Assembly: GCF_900156895.1 (NCBI RefSeq)
Contig: NZ_FTPD01000023.1
Span: 6,892-70,891 of the forward strand
Direction of reading: 5' to 3'
Source of the DNA: Mesorhizobium prunaredense
GTDB lineage: Bacteria > Pseudomonadota > Alphaproteobacteria > Rhizobiales > Rhizobiaceae
DNA length: 64,000 nucleotides
Positions 18,937 through 27,370 of the stretch are shown here, in pieces; the first letter of the stretch is position 1; each line of letters starts with the position of its first letter. Made by a program: the position numbers and the translations under genes. The notes under the pieces are model-generated. The model was not told where the DNA came from and ran no database searches. It saw nothing but the letters and a program-made list of their open reading frames with translations.

Positions 18937-20601
18937 ATGAGCGGTTCGGTCGTTTTGCTGCATCTTGCCGGCGCGGTGGCGCTGATGCTGTTTGCCACCC
19001 GCTTGGTGAAGACAGGTGTAGAGCGGGCTTATGGCGATGTGCTGCGCCACAAGCTGCGCGCGACCATGCGCAATCCTTTCATGGCGGTTCTGGCCGGCTG
19101 CGGCCTGGCGATCGCCCTGCAAAGCTCCACCGCCGTCACCTTGCTGGTCGGCTCGTTCGCCGGCGCCGGCATCGTCAGCGGCATATCGGGCCAGCTTGCC
19201 GTGCGCGGCGCCGAGATCGGCTCGGCGCTGGTGGTCAAGCTGCTCACCTTCGACCTGTCGCTGCTGGTGCCGGTCTGTCTTGTCGCCGGCACGGTCATGT
19301 TCATGGCCACCGAGCGGCGCGACTGGCGCCAGTTCGGCCGCATCCTGGTCGGCATCGGCCTGCTGGTGTTGTCGCTGGAAATGATCGGCCAGGCCTCGGA
19401 GCCGCTGCGCCAGAGCACTTTGATGCCGGTTATCGTCGACTACTTCTCCAGCGACCCGGTCACCGCCTATCTGCTGGCGGCGCTGGTCACCTGGCTGTTT
19501 CATTCCTCGATCGCCGCGGTCCTTTTGATGGTGACGCTCGCCGGCCGCGGCTTCATCCCGCCCGAACTCGGCATCGTGCTGGTGCTCGGCGTCAATCTGG
19601 GTTCGTCGATCATCGCGCCGCTGCTCACCCGCAACGCCGAGCCGGGCGTGCGTGTCGTGCCGATCGGCAATCTCCTGATGCGCGGCATGGGCTCGCTGGC
19701 CATGCTGATCCTGTTCCTGTGGTTGAAGCCGTCGGTCGCCTTTCTCGGCGCCACCGTGCCCGACCAGATCGTCAACGCGCATATCCTCTTCAACGTCCTG
19801 ATCCTGGTTGCCGGCCTGCCACTGGCCGGCCTCGTCTACCGCGTTTCGGAAAAGATCGTGGCGCTCGGCACCAAACCGGCGCCGGCAGAAGCGCTCGACG
19901 TCGTCGAGCTGTCCGCACTCAACGACAGCGCCCTCGATGTGCCGAGCCAGGCGCTGGCCAACGCCACCCGTGAGGTGGTGCGGGTCTGCGAGACGGTCGA
20001 GATCATGCTGAAGCGGATCATCGAGCTCTATGAGAGCGCCGACGCCGACAAGATCAAGGCGCTGGCCGCGCTCGACGACCGCGTCGACAAGAAACATGCG
20101 TCGATAAAGCTCTATCTGGCCAAGGTCACCAGGAACCCGCTGAGCGAGGACGAGGCGCTGCGCTGCCAGGAGTTGATCGGCGCCTGCGTCAAGCTCGAAC
20201 AGGTCGGCGACATCATCGTGCGCAACATGCTGGTGCATGTCAGGAAGAAGCTCGAGCGCGGGCTGGAGTTCACGCCCGAGGGTTGGCGCGAGCTTAGCGC
20301 CTTCCACGCTTCGGTGCTCGCCAACGCGCGGCTCGCCTTCAACGTGCTGGTCTCGCGTGATCCGGAGACCGCCCGCCAGCTGGTGCTGGAAAAGGATCGG
20401 CTGCGCGACCGCGAGAAGGAGACCAGCGCCAGCCATTTCGTGCGGCTGCGCGACGGCACCGCCAAGAGCGTCGAGACCAGCGCCATCCATCTCGACACTA
20501 TCCGCGACCTGAAGCAGATCAACTCGCTGCTCGCCTCGATAGCCTACCCCGTGCTCGAGGAACGCGGCCTGCTCACCGGCTCGCGGCTGAAGGCTGGGTA
20601 A
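18937..20601 (+). CDS. Na/phosphate cotransporter family protein with PhoU-like domain
   Basis: A 554-residue inner-membrane protein. The N-terminal half has about eight or nine hydrophobic segments with the Na/Pi symporter signature LQSSTA at 61-66 and a second related segment (WLFHSSIAAVLLMV) near 190, as expected for inverted repeats. The C-terminal third (about 335-540) is helical and PhoU-like (ATREVVRVCETVEIMLKRII). It probably takes up phosphate or senses it. No clear ribosome site precedes the ATG. It is monocistronic as far as can be seen. Confidence 0.9.
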   Translation: MSGSVVLLHLAGAVALMLFATRLVKTGVERAYGDVLRHKLRATMRNPFMAVLAGCGLAIALQSSTAVTLLVGSFAGAGIVSGISGQLAVRGAEIGSALVVKLLTFDLSLLVPVCLVAGTVMFMATERRDWRQFGRILVGIGLLVLSLEMIGQASEPLRQSTLMPVIVDYFSSDPVTAYLLAALVTWLFHSSIAAVLLMVTLAGRGFIPPELGIVLVLGVNLGSSIIAPLLTRNAEPGVRVVPIGNLLMRGMGSLAMLILFLWLKPSVAFLGATVPDQIVNAHILFNVLILVAGLPLAGLVYRVSEKIVALGTKPAPAEALDVVELSALNDSALDVPSQALANATREVVRVCETVEIMLKRIIELYESADADKIKALAALDDRVDKKHASIKLYLAKVTRNPLSEDEALRCQELIGACVKLEQVGDIIVRNMLVHVRKKLERGLEFTPEGWRELSAFHASVLANARLAFNVLVSRDPETARQLVLEKDRLRDREKETSASHFVRLRDGTAKSVETSAIHLDTIRDLKQINSLLASIAYPVLEERGLLTGSRLKAG

Positions 20602-20754
20602 TTCCGGAGCCTTTCCTTCTCCCCTGTGGGAAAAGGAAAAACCGCCGCGCCAGTCCGATCAAGAAAACCTGAAGCGGCGTCGACAAATTCTGGATTGCCC
20701 GCCGCTCTCGTTCGTGGTTTGAGCCATCTCATTCAAGGATCGCCTTCCCGCGCC

Positions 20755-21936
20755 ATGCTTCCCCTTATCGCACTGTTCATCGCGGCATTCGCATTCGGCA
20801 CCACCGAGTTCGTCATCGCCGGCGTGCTGCCGCACGTGGCCGAGGGCCTTGGCGTCTCCATCCCGACCGCCGGCTACCTCGTCTCCGGCTACGCCGGCGG
20901 CATCGCAGTCGGCGGACCGCTGTTGACGCTCGCCACCAAGACGATTTCGCGCAAGGCGTTGCTGCTTGGCCTTGCCGCAGCCTTCACCATCGGCCAGGCC
21001 GCCTGCGCCCTTGCACCCGACTTCGCCTCCATGTTGCTGCTGCGGATTGCAGTGGCTGTGGCGCACGGCGCCTATTTCGGCGTCGCGATGGTGGTCGCGG
21101 TCGGCCTGGTCCGCCAGGACCAGCGTGGAATGGCGGTGGCGCTCATCCTGTCGGGCCTCACGGTCTCCAATGTCATCGGCGTGCCGGCCGGCACGGCGAT
21201 CGGCAATGTCTGGGGGTGGCGCGCGACGTTCTGGGTGATGTGCGCGCTTGGCGTGGCGTCCATCGCTGCCATGACCGTGCTGCTGCCGCGCAAGACGGGA
21301 TCGTCGCGCCAGTCCATCAGTTTCGGCAGCGAGGTTCGCGTGCTCGCTCGCCAGCAGGTCTGGACGTCGCTGATCCTGATGCTGATGCTGATGACCGGCC
21401 AGTTCGGCCTGTTCACCTACATCACGCCGACGCTTCTTGAAGTCACCGGCCTCGACGAGGGCCTGGTGCCCTGGGTGCTGCTGCTCAACGGTGTCGGTGC
21501 GACGATCGGCGTCTTTCTTGGCGGGCGGCTCGCCGACTGGAAACTGATGCCGTCGCTCATCACCATGCTTTTCATGCAGGCGGTGACACTTGCCGTCATT
21601 TACGCCGTCAGCCCGTACCCGGTGCCGATGGTCGTTGCGATCACCATCTGGGGTGGTCTCAGCTTTGCCATCGGCACCCCGATCCAGACCCGTATCCTGA
21701 CCTGGACGGCGGATGCCTCCAATCTCGCCTCATCGCTCATCCCGGCCGGCTTCAATGTCGGCATCGCACTGGCCGCCTCGCTCGGCGCCGCCATGCTCAA
21801 TGCCGGTTATGGCTATCGCAGCCTGCCGGTGGTTGGCGCCATAGCCATGCTGGTCGCCGTGGCGGTCGCGCTTGCCTCGCATATCTGGGAGTGGCGCCAA
21901 AACACGATGCCACCTCTGCCGGCCGCTGCCGAATAG
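20755..21936 (+). CDS. MFS transporter, DHA1 (AraJ/CmlA-like) type
   Basis: A 393-residue, twelve-helix exporter. The opening FAFGTTEFVIAGVLPHVAEG is typical of the AraJ/NepI/chloramphenicol-resistance branch, which exports sugars, nucleosides or drugs. ATG at 20755 was chosen because it begins just before the first helix. The last 140 bp overlap the convergent acetyltransferase gene, an unusually long antisense overlap. Substrate unknown. Confidence 0.88.
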   Translation: MLPLIALFIAAFAFGTTEFVIAGVLPHVAEGLGVSIPTAGYLVSGYAGGIAVGGPLLTLATKTISRKALLLGLAAAFTIGQAACALAPDFASMLLLRIAVAVAHGAYFGVAMVVAVGLVRQDQRGMAVALILSGLTVSNVIGVPAGTAIGNVWGWRATFWVMCALGVASIAAMTVLLPRKTGSSRQSISFGSEVRVLARQQVWTSLILMLMLMTGQFGLFTYITPTLLEVTGLDEGLVPWVLLLNGVGATIGVFLGGRLADWKLMPSLITMLFMQAVTLAVIYAVSPYPVPMVVAITIWGGLSFAIGTPIQTRILTWTADASNLASSLIPAGFNVGIALAASLGAAMLNAGYGYRSLPVVGAIAMLVAVAVALASHIWEWRQNTMPPLPAAAE

Positions 21937-22504
21937 TCGGCAGGCGGTACAGGTCGATGCGATAGCGCAGGCTTTCGGCGCCGCCATAGGCAGCGTCCTC
22001 GAAGAATCGCCCGACGAGCCGTCGGCCATTGGCCAGGACCACCTTCTGCGAGGCGAGATTACCCGGCTTGGCAGTGATCTCGACGAAGGGCAGGCCGAGC
22101 GCTCTCGCCTCGCCGAGCATCAGCCTCACCGCCTCTGTCGCATAGCCGCGCCGCCGCTTCCATGGCACTACGGCATAGCCGATGTGGCCGAGCACATGTG
22201 GCGGCAGCTCGGCGGTGCCGCGCTGCCAGCGAAGGCCGATCGAGCCGGCGACTTCGCCGTCCCAGATCCAGCGCCGGAATCCCGGCAGGCGCGGCACTCT
22301 CGTCCCATCAGGCAAGGTGATCGGACCACCCTCGGCATCGGGGTCGTCGAGATCGGCGAGGAAGGCAGTTGGATCCTTTTCGATGGCCGCAAGCTGCTCG
22401 CGCGTCGCCTCCATCAGCCGCACATTGTCCGGCGACCAGCCGCGTTCGAGCGCGGCCTTGTACGACGGCAGATGTTCAAGCGCCGGTTTGACGAGTTCAA
22501 CCAT
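21797..22504 (-). CDS. GNAT-family N-acetyltransferase with C-terminal extension
   Basis: A 235-residue protein. The acetyl-CoA-binding core is visible: LGHIGYAVVPWKRRRGYATE, then LGLPFVEITAKPGNLASQKV. The GNAT fold should end near residue 190 (LRYRIDLYRL). The remaining 45 residues are basic and Pro/Arg-rich and are encoded antisense to the 3' end of the MFS gene. The extension is probably a consequence of stop-codon loss rather than a functional domain. Substrate unknown. Confidence 0.82.
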   Translation of the reverse strand: MVELVKPALEHLPSYKAALERGWSPDNVRLMEATREQLAAIEKDPTAFLADLDDPDAEGGPITLPDGTRVPRLPGFRRWIWDGEVAGSIGLRWQRGTAELPPHVLGHIGYAVVPWKRRRGYATEAVRLMLGEARALGLPFVEITAKPGNLASQKVVLANGRRLVGRFFEDAAYGGAESLRYRIDLYRLPTIRQRPAEVASCFGATPRYARQARPPRRPAWLWRQPPAGCDSHNRH

Positions 22505-22613
22505 GACGTACGATCGCTCCGCTGCCGCCCTCAGATTCTGAAGTTGATCTTCAGGGGCGGCTTTCTAAAATCAAATGTCTTCGATTGGGTCCACCTGCTT
22601 TGGAGTGAACACA

Positions 22614-23123
22614 ATGGCCGACCACAGGTCCGAGAAATCGGCGAAGACCGCCGCCGAGCGGGGCGTTACGAAACCGACCAAACCGCGCAAGGCGACGCCG
22701 AAGCCGCAGTCCGGCAAGCAAACGCAGCCGGCACTCCTCGCAGGCGGCAACCCCCAGATCGCGAAGGCTAAAGGCGACGCTCCCGTGCAGGCCTACATCG
22801 CGGCCATGCCGGGCTGGAAAAGCGATGTCGGACGGCGTCTCGACGCAATCATCGTGCGCACCGTCCCCGGCGTGCAGAAGGGCGTCAAATGGAACTCGCC
22901 GTTTTACGGCATTGAGGGCCAGGGCTGGTTCCTGTCGTTCCATGTGTTCACCCGCTACGTTAAAGTGACCTTCTTCCGGGGCACGTCACTGCGTCCTGTT
23001 CCTCCCGGCGAGTCCAAGCACAAGGACGTGCGCTACCTCGACATTTATGAGGACCAGCTCGACGAAGCTCAGTTCGCCGCCTGGGTGACGCAAGCCAGCC
23101 AATTGCCAGGCGAGCAACTGTGA
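22614..23123 (+). CDS. DUF1801 protein with basic N-terminal tail
   Basis: A 169-residue protein. A Lys/Thr/Pro-rich tail (about 1-55) precedes the DUF1801 fold (YIAAMPGWKSDVGRRLDAII, VKWNSPFYGIEGQGWFLSFH). DUF1801 proteins are small, of unknown activity, and resemble iron-chaperone (frataxin-like) folds. The ATG at 22614 has GGAG eight bases upstream. A second DUF1801 gene follows at 23439, so the two may be old duplicates. Confidence 0.82.
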   Translation: MADHRSEKSAKTAAERGVTKPTKPRKATPKPQSGKQTQPALLAGGNPQIAKAKGDAPVQAYIAAMPGWKSDVGRRLDAIIVRTVPGVQKGVKWNSPFYGIEGQGWFLSFHVFTRYVKVTFFRGTSLRPVPPGESKHKDVRYLDIYEDQLDEAQFAAWVTQASQLPGEQL

Positions 23124-23438
23124 GATGCATCGCGAATTAGCCAAGGGCGTCTGCCATCGGAAAGGTGCAACATCGCCGTGATCCCTGATGGTTCTGCCCC
23201 GGCTCGCGAGTGCTCTGCGAGCCCATGTCGCCGGTGCGGTGCCGACAATGTTCAACAAGCGCTGCCAAATCGTGCTCCATTTTCGTGTGATCCTCGTTGC
23301 AAATCGGGTCTGGAGCGACGAAGATTTCTCCTCGGTGTCGAGAGTCTGTTGCCCGCGCCGGAACGGCAAACGGCTCGTCGTATCGATGCCGTCGTGAGAC
23401 GCCGGACGCCGACCTGCACAAAGCCACCGGGACCAACC
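23124..23438. other. 315-bp region between the two DUF1801 genes
   Basis: No gene with a recognisable product. The frame of the second DUF1801 gene is open upstream to about 23178, but that stretch shows no family resemblance and was left out. It may hold the second gene's promoter. Confidence 0.4.
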
Positions 23439-23903
23439 ATGACCAAAACGACAACAGCCCTGAAGAAGAGCGGCTCGAAGGAGGGAAAAGGAGGAGACAC
23501 TCCCTCTCAGTTGATAGATGCGAGAATCAACGAGCTGAGCGATTGGCGGGGCGAGATGCTCGCTCGGATCCGAACCCTCATCAAGCAGGCCGATCCCGAA
23601 GTGGTCGAGGAGTGGAAGTGGCGAGGGGTTCCGGTGTGGGAGCACGCCGGAATACTCTGCACCGGTGAGACGTACAAGAATGTCGTCAAGCTGACCTTCG
23701 CCAAGGGCGCCTCGCTGGCGGACCCTTCTGGCCTCTTCAACTCCAGCCTCGAAGGCAACACCAGGCGCGCCATCGATATCCATGAGGGCGACACGATCGA
23801 TGACGAGGCGCTGAAGGCGCTCATTCGCGCCGCCGTGGCACTGAACCTGTCGGTGCGAGCTACCGCCCGCCCCGCCCGCTCTCAGAAACCAAAGAGCGCC
23901 TGA
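23439..23903 (+). CDS. DUF1801 protein
   Basis: A 154-residue protein with the DUF1801 pattern (ARINELSDWRGEMLARIRTL, VEEWKWRGVPVWEHAGILCT, VKLTFAKGASL) and a basic C-terminal tail. It shares the domain with the gene 315 bp upstream, although overall identity is low. Function unknown. The ATG at 23439 starts the basic N-terminal tail; the same frame remains open further upstream. Confidence 0.82.
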   Translation: MTKTTTALKKSGSKEGKGGDTPSQLIDARINELSDWRGEMLARIRTLIKQADPEVVEEWKWRGVPVWEHAGILCTGETYKNVVKLTFAKGASLADPSGLFNSSLEGNTRRAIDIHEGDTIDDEALKALIRAAVALNLSVRATARPARSQKPKSA

Positions 23904-23977
23904 GCGCCAATCACATGGGCTGGCGCCTCGCGGTCGCCTCCTCCAATGCCTTATGAGCTCGCTGCAGCGGCAAAATC

Positions 23978-24427
23978 CTACTGCAGCAGTCCCTTGATGA
24001 TGCCGCTCGCCTTGGAGAAATCCATCTGGCCCGCGTATTTCTCCTTGAGCACGGCCATAACCTTGCCCATGTCCTTGACGCCGCTGGCGCCGGTCTCGGC
24101 GATGGCGGCGCGGATCGCCGTTTCGGTCTCGGCCTGCCCCAGTTGCGTCGGCAGGAAATCGCGGATGATGGCCATCTCGTCGCGCTCCTGCGCGGCAAGC
24201 TCCGGCCGCTTGCCGTCGTCGAAAGCCTTGGCCGACTCTTCGCGCTGCTTCACCATCTTGGCCAGTATCTGCAGGATCTCGTCGTTGCTGGCCGGCTCTT
24301 TGCCAGCGCCGCGATTGGCGATGTCGCGGTCGTGAATGGCCGCCTGGATCAGCCGCAATGTCGGAAGCCGACGCTTGTCCTGCGCCTTCATCGCGCTCTT
24401 CAGGGATTCGCCGATTTTGCCGCGCAT
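23978..24427 (-). CDS. GatB/YqeY-domain protein
   Basis: A 149-residue YqeY-type protein (MRGKIGESLKSAMKAQDKRR, LPTLRLIQAAIHDRDI, ending with an FSKASGIIKGLL helix). The domain is shared with the tail of the GatB amidotransferase subunit and is thought to bind tRNA; free YqeY proteins have no proven role. The start at 24427 has GGAGA upstream. It is divergent from carA, a neighbourhood common in alphaproteobacteria. Confidence 0.88.
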   Translation of the reverse strand: MRGKIGESLKSAMKAQDKRRLPTLRLIQAAIHDRDIANRGAGKEPASNDEILQILAKMVKQREESAKAFDDGKRPELAAQERDEMAIIRDFLPTQLGQAETETAIRAAIAETGASGVKDMGKVMAVLKEKYAGQMDFSKASGIIKGLLQ

Positions 24428-24551
24428 GATGCTTTCTCCTTCGAATGCGACGGACAATAGCCGTGCCGAAAGCCCAAGGCAAATTCGACGCCGCCCGGCA
24501 AACCGCTGATATTGTTCGACGAAATAAATCGCGCCTGCGGGCGTAGCGTCA

Positions 24552-24587
24552 TTGACCGCTCTGGCGCCTTCCCCTATGTACTGGGCC
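24552..24587 (+). promoter_or_regulatory. Candidate sigma-70 promoter of carA
   Basis: TTGACC (24552-24557), a 17-bp spacer and TATGTA (24575-24580) predict a start near 24587 and a leader of about 119 nt before carA. Confidence 0.55.
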
Positions 24588-24600
24588 TTGCATGAACTGA

Positions 24601-24693
24601 GTTTTTGTTGCGCGCGCTGGCTGCGAAATCGCCGCTGCGCGCGGTTTGCTGCGCAGAATGGTTCGCCGGACCGATTGAAGGGCGCAGCTTTTT
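24601..24693 (+). promoter_or_regulatory. Candidate attenuator in the carA leader
   Basis: GCTGCGC (24648-24654) can pair with GCGCAGC (24682-24688), which is followed directly by five T, forming a terminator-like hairpin that ends just before the carA ribosome site (AGGAG 24694-24698). A second GCTGCGC copy (24634-24640) can instead pair with GCGCAG (24651-24656), which would break the terminator. A T run (24602-24606) lies upstream. Alternative hairpins of this kind suggest transcription attenuation; the signal is not known. Confidence 0.45.
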
Positions 24694-24705
24694 AGGAGTG
24701 CCGCC

Positions 24706-25923
24706 ATGGCAACGATGACCGCCGCGTCGACCCCCGCTTGGGCCACCGAGGAGCCGACCGCCCTGCTGGTGCTGGCCGACGGCACCGTCATCGAGGGCCG
24801 CGGCCTTGGCGCCACCGGCTCCGCCGTCGCCGAAGTCTGCTTCAACACCGCGTTGACAGGCTATCAGGAAATTCTCACCGACCCGTCCTATGCCGGCCAG
24901 ATCGTCACCTTCACCTTTCCGCATATCGGCAATATCGGCACCAATGACGAGGACATCGAGGATCTCAACCCGGTCGCCCGGGCCGGCGCCGTCGGCGCCG
25001 TGTTCAAGGCCGACGTCACCAATCCGTCCAGCTATCGCGCCGCTTCTGGTCTCGACCAATGGCTGAAGAAACGCGGCATCGTGGCGCTTACGGGCATCGA
25101 CACCCGCGCGCTGACCACGCTGATCCGTGAAAAGGGCATGCCCAACGCCGTCATCGCGCACGCGCCCGACGGCATTTTCGACGTCGACGATCTGAAGCGC
25201 CGCGCCGCCGCCTGGTCCGGCCTGATCGGGCTTGACCTGGCCAAGGACGTCACTTCCGGCCAGTCCTCGGTCTGGCGCGAGACGGCCTGGGTCTGGGACG
25301 AGGGCTTTGGCGAACAGATCGATCCGTCGATGCATGTCGTCGCCATCGACTACGGCGTCAAGCGCAACATATTGCGCCTGCTCGCTGGCCTGGGCGCCAA
25401 GGTCACCGTGGTGCCGGCCAACACCGGCGCCGAGGAGATCCTCGCCATGCGGCCCGACGGCATCTTTCTCTCCAACGGTCCCGGTGATCCGGAAGCCACC
25501 GGCAACTATGCCGTTCCGGTCATCCAGGACCTGCTGAAGACCGACATCCCAGTCTTCGGCATCTGCCTCGGCCACCAGATGCTGGCGCTGGCGCTCGGCG
25601 GCAAAACCGCCAAAATGCATCAGGGCCATCACGGCGCCAATCATCCGGTCAAGGATCACACCACCGGCAAGGTCGAGATCGTCTCGATGAATCACGGCTT
25701 TGCAGTCGACGCCGACTCGTTGCCGAGCGGCGTCGAAGAAACCCATGTCTCGCTGTTCGACGGCTCGAACTGCGGCATCACTCTGACCGGCAGGCCGGTG
25801 TTTTCGGTCCAGCATCATCCCGAAGCCTCGCCGGGCCCGCAGGATTCGCATTATCTGTTCCGCCGCTTCGTCAATCTCATCCGCGAAAAGCGCGGCGAGC
25901 CGGCGCTGGCGGAGCGCGCCTGA
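24706..25923 (+). CDS. carA: Carbamoyl-phosphate synthase small (glutaminase) subunit
   Basis: A 405-residue subunit that hydrolyses glutamine and passes ammonia to CarB for carbamoyl phosphate, used in pyrimidine and arginine synthesis. The N-terminal domain holds LVLADGTVIEGRGLGATG and FNTALTGYQEILTDPSY. The C-terminal class I amidotransferase has the nucleophile Cys in FGICLGHQM and the His/Glu pair in VQHHPEASPGP. carB lies 9.6 kb downstream rather than adjacent. The leader has a candidate attenuator. It is convergent with an MFS gene one base away. Confidence 0.97.
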   Translation: MATMTAASTPAWATEEPTALLVLADGTVIEGRGLGATGSAVAEVCFNTALTGYQEILTDPSYAGQIVTFTFPHIGNIGTNDEDIEDLNPVARAGAVGAVFKADVTNPSSYRAASGLDQWLKKRGIVALTGIDTRALTTLIREKGMPNAVIAHAPDGIFDVDDLKRRAAAWSGLIGLDLAKDVTSGQSSVWRETAWVWDEGFGEQIDPSMHVVAIDYGVKRNILRLLAGLGAKVTVVPANTGAEEILAMRPDGIFLSNGPGDPEATGNYAVPVIQDLLKTDIPVFGICLGHQMLALALGGKTAKMHQGHHGANHPVKDHTTGKVEIVSMNHGFAVDADSLPSGVEETHVSLFDGSNCGITLTGRPVFSVQHHPEASPGPQDSHYLFRRFVNLIREKRGEPALAERA

Positions 25924-25924
25924 T

Positions 25925-27178
25925 TCAGGTTCGCACCGTCGCGGTCGTGACGTCTTTCACCGCGGCCGGTCTTTCGACCCTGAGCACGAACGCGATCAGC
26001 GACAGAGCGAGAAAGATACCGCCGAGCACAAAGGGCGCGCCGCCGAACGTGACCGGCGCGCTTGGGCCGGTGAACCAGGCGAAGATTCCCGTATAAACCA
26101 GCGGCGTGATAATACTGGTGATCGAAAACACGCTGGTCATCGCACCCTGCAATTCGCCTTGCGCGGAGGGCGGCACCTTGGCCGCCGCCAGGCTCCGCAG
26201 CGGCGGGTCGGCCAGCGCCTCGAGGCAGGTCGCCACGATCACCGCATAGATCATCCAGCCCTTCCACGCCGCGGCATAGCCGAAGGCGGCGAGCGCGGTA
26301 AAGGCAAGGCCGATGGCGGCGGTCCGCCATTCGCCGAGCCGTGGGATGACGCGCGGCAGGACAAAACCCATCACCAATGCCCCGCCAAGGCCGAAGACGC
26401 CGAGTGAGAAGCCGATCTGCTGCTCGCTCCAGCCGTAGCGGTAGCTGCCGACGAACGACCACACGGCAGGGTACATCATGTGGCCGAGCGTCATCAGGAA
26501 GAACACCAGCCCGATCCAGCCGATCCCCTTGTAATTGCGCATCTGCTTCAGGGCGCCGAGAGGATTGGCGCGGCGCCATTCGAAGCGGCGCCGGTGATGC
26601 TGCTCCAGCGTTTCCGGCAGAAAGAACCAGCCGACGATGAAGTTCATCAGAGCAAGCACCGCCGCGCCCCAGAACGGCACGCGCGGCCCGAATTCGCCAA
26701 GCAACCCGCCCAGCACCGGGCCGATGACGAAACCGACGCCGAAGGCGATGCCAAGCAGGCCGAAATTCTTCGCCCTGTTGTCGTTGGTGCTGACGTCGGC
26801 GATGAAGGCGGAGGCGGTCGAATAGCTGGCGCCGCTGATGCCGGCCAGCACCCGACCGATGAACAGGACCCAATAGGACCAGGCCACCGCGCAGATCAGA
26901 TTGTCGATGGCAAAGGTCAGCACCGAGGCCAGCAGGACCGGACGACGCCCGAAGCGGTCGCTGAGATTGCCGACCAGCGGCGCGAACAGGAACTGCATGG
27001 CCGCATAGACGAAGAACAGCCAGCCGCCTTCGATCGCCGCTTCGCTGACACCAACGCCGGTCAGCTCCTGCAGATAGGCTGGCAGCACCGGCATGATGAT
27101 GCCGATGCCGGTGATGTCGAGCAGCAGCGTGGTGAAAACAAGCGCAAGGCCCCGCCTGGCGGTTTTGGCTTCGATCAT
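25925..27178 (-). CDS. TetA-like MFS exporter (DHA1 drug:H+ antiporter)
   Basis: A 417-residue, twelve-helix transporter resembling class TetA proteins: LLDITGIGIIMPVLPAYLQE in helix 1, the loop motif GNLSDRFGRRPVLL between helices 2 and 3, and GRVLAGISGASYSTASAFIA in helix 4. Chromosomal rhizobial members of this group have undefined substrates, so tetracycline resistance should not be assumed. No TetR gene is adjacent. It ends one base from the carA stop. Confidence 0.88.
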   Translation of the reverse strand: MIEAKTARRGLALVFTTLLLDITGIGIIMPVLPAYLQELTGVGVSEAAIEGGWLFFVYAAMQFLFAPLVGNLSDRFGRRPVLLASVLTFAIDNLICAVAWSYWVLFIGRVLAGISGASYSTASAFIADVSTNDNRAKNFGLLGIAFGVGFVIGPVLGGLLGEFGPRVPFWGAAVLALMNFIVGWFFLPETLEQHHRRRFEWRRANPLGALKQMRNYKGIGWIGLVFFLMTLGHMMYPAVWSFVGSYRYGWSEQQIGFSLGVFGLGGALVMGFVLPRVIPRLGEWRTAAIGLAFTALAAFGYAAAWKGWMIYAVIVATCLEALADPPLRSLAAAKVPPSAQGELQGAMTSVFSITSIITPLVYTGIFAWFTGPSAPVTFGGAPFVLGGIFLALSLIAFVLRVERPAAVKDVTTATVRT

Positions 27179-27370
27179 GACGGTATCGACTCCTGGAGCC
27201 GCCTCGGCGCGAAGGCGGAAGGGTCTTTTATAGGCGAGTCAGCCACACAGAACAATAAGGGAACACGTTAGGAATTTTCATCCTGACATCAACCGTCGAC
27301 ATGAATGCGGCCAAATCGGCATTACCGCCCGCGCTTCAACGATCATTTCGACAGGAAAAGCCCGAACACC

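Noticed and set aside
18746..18940. 64-codon frame overlapping the symporter start by ATGA
   Set aside because: It has a hydrophobic stretch but no ribosome site and no family features; the overlap is likely chance.
18556..20490. 644-codon minus-strand frame over the Na/Pi symporter
   Set aside because: Antisense shadow; composition dominated by Gln, His, Asp and Arg, with no motifs.
24592..24600. Two-codon frame (ATG AAC TGA) in the carA leader
   Set aside because: It could be a minimal regulatory ORF, but such short frames arise by chance and there is no ribosome site.
25925..27178. Tetracycline resistance gene
   Set aside because: Helix motifs resemble TetA, but chromosomal homologues have diverse substrates and no TetR partner is present, so only an MFS exporter is claimed.
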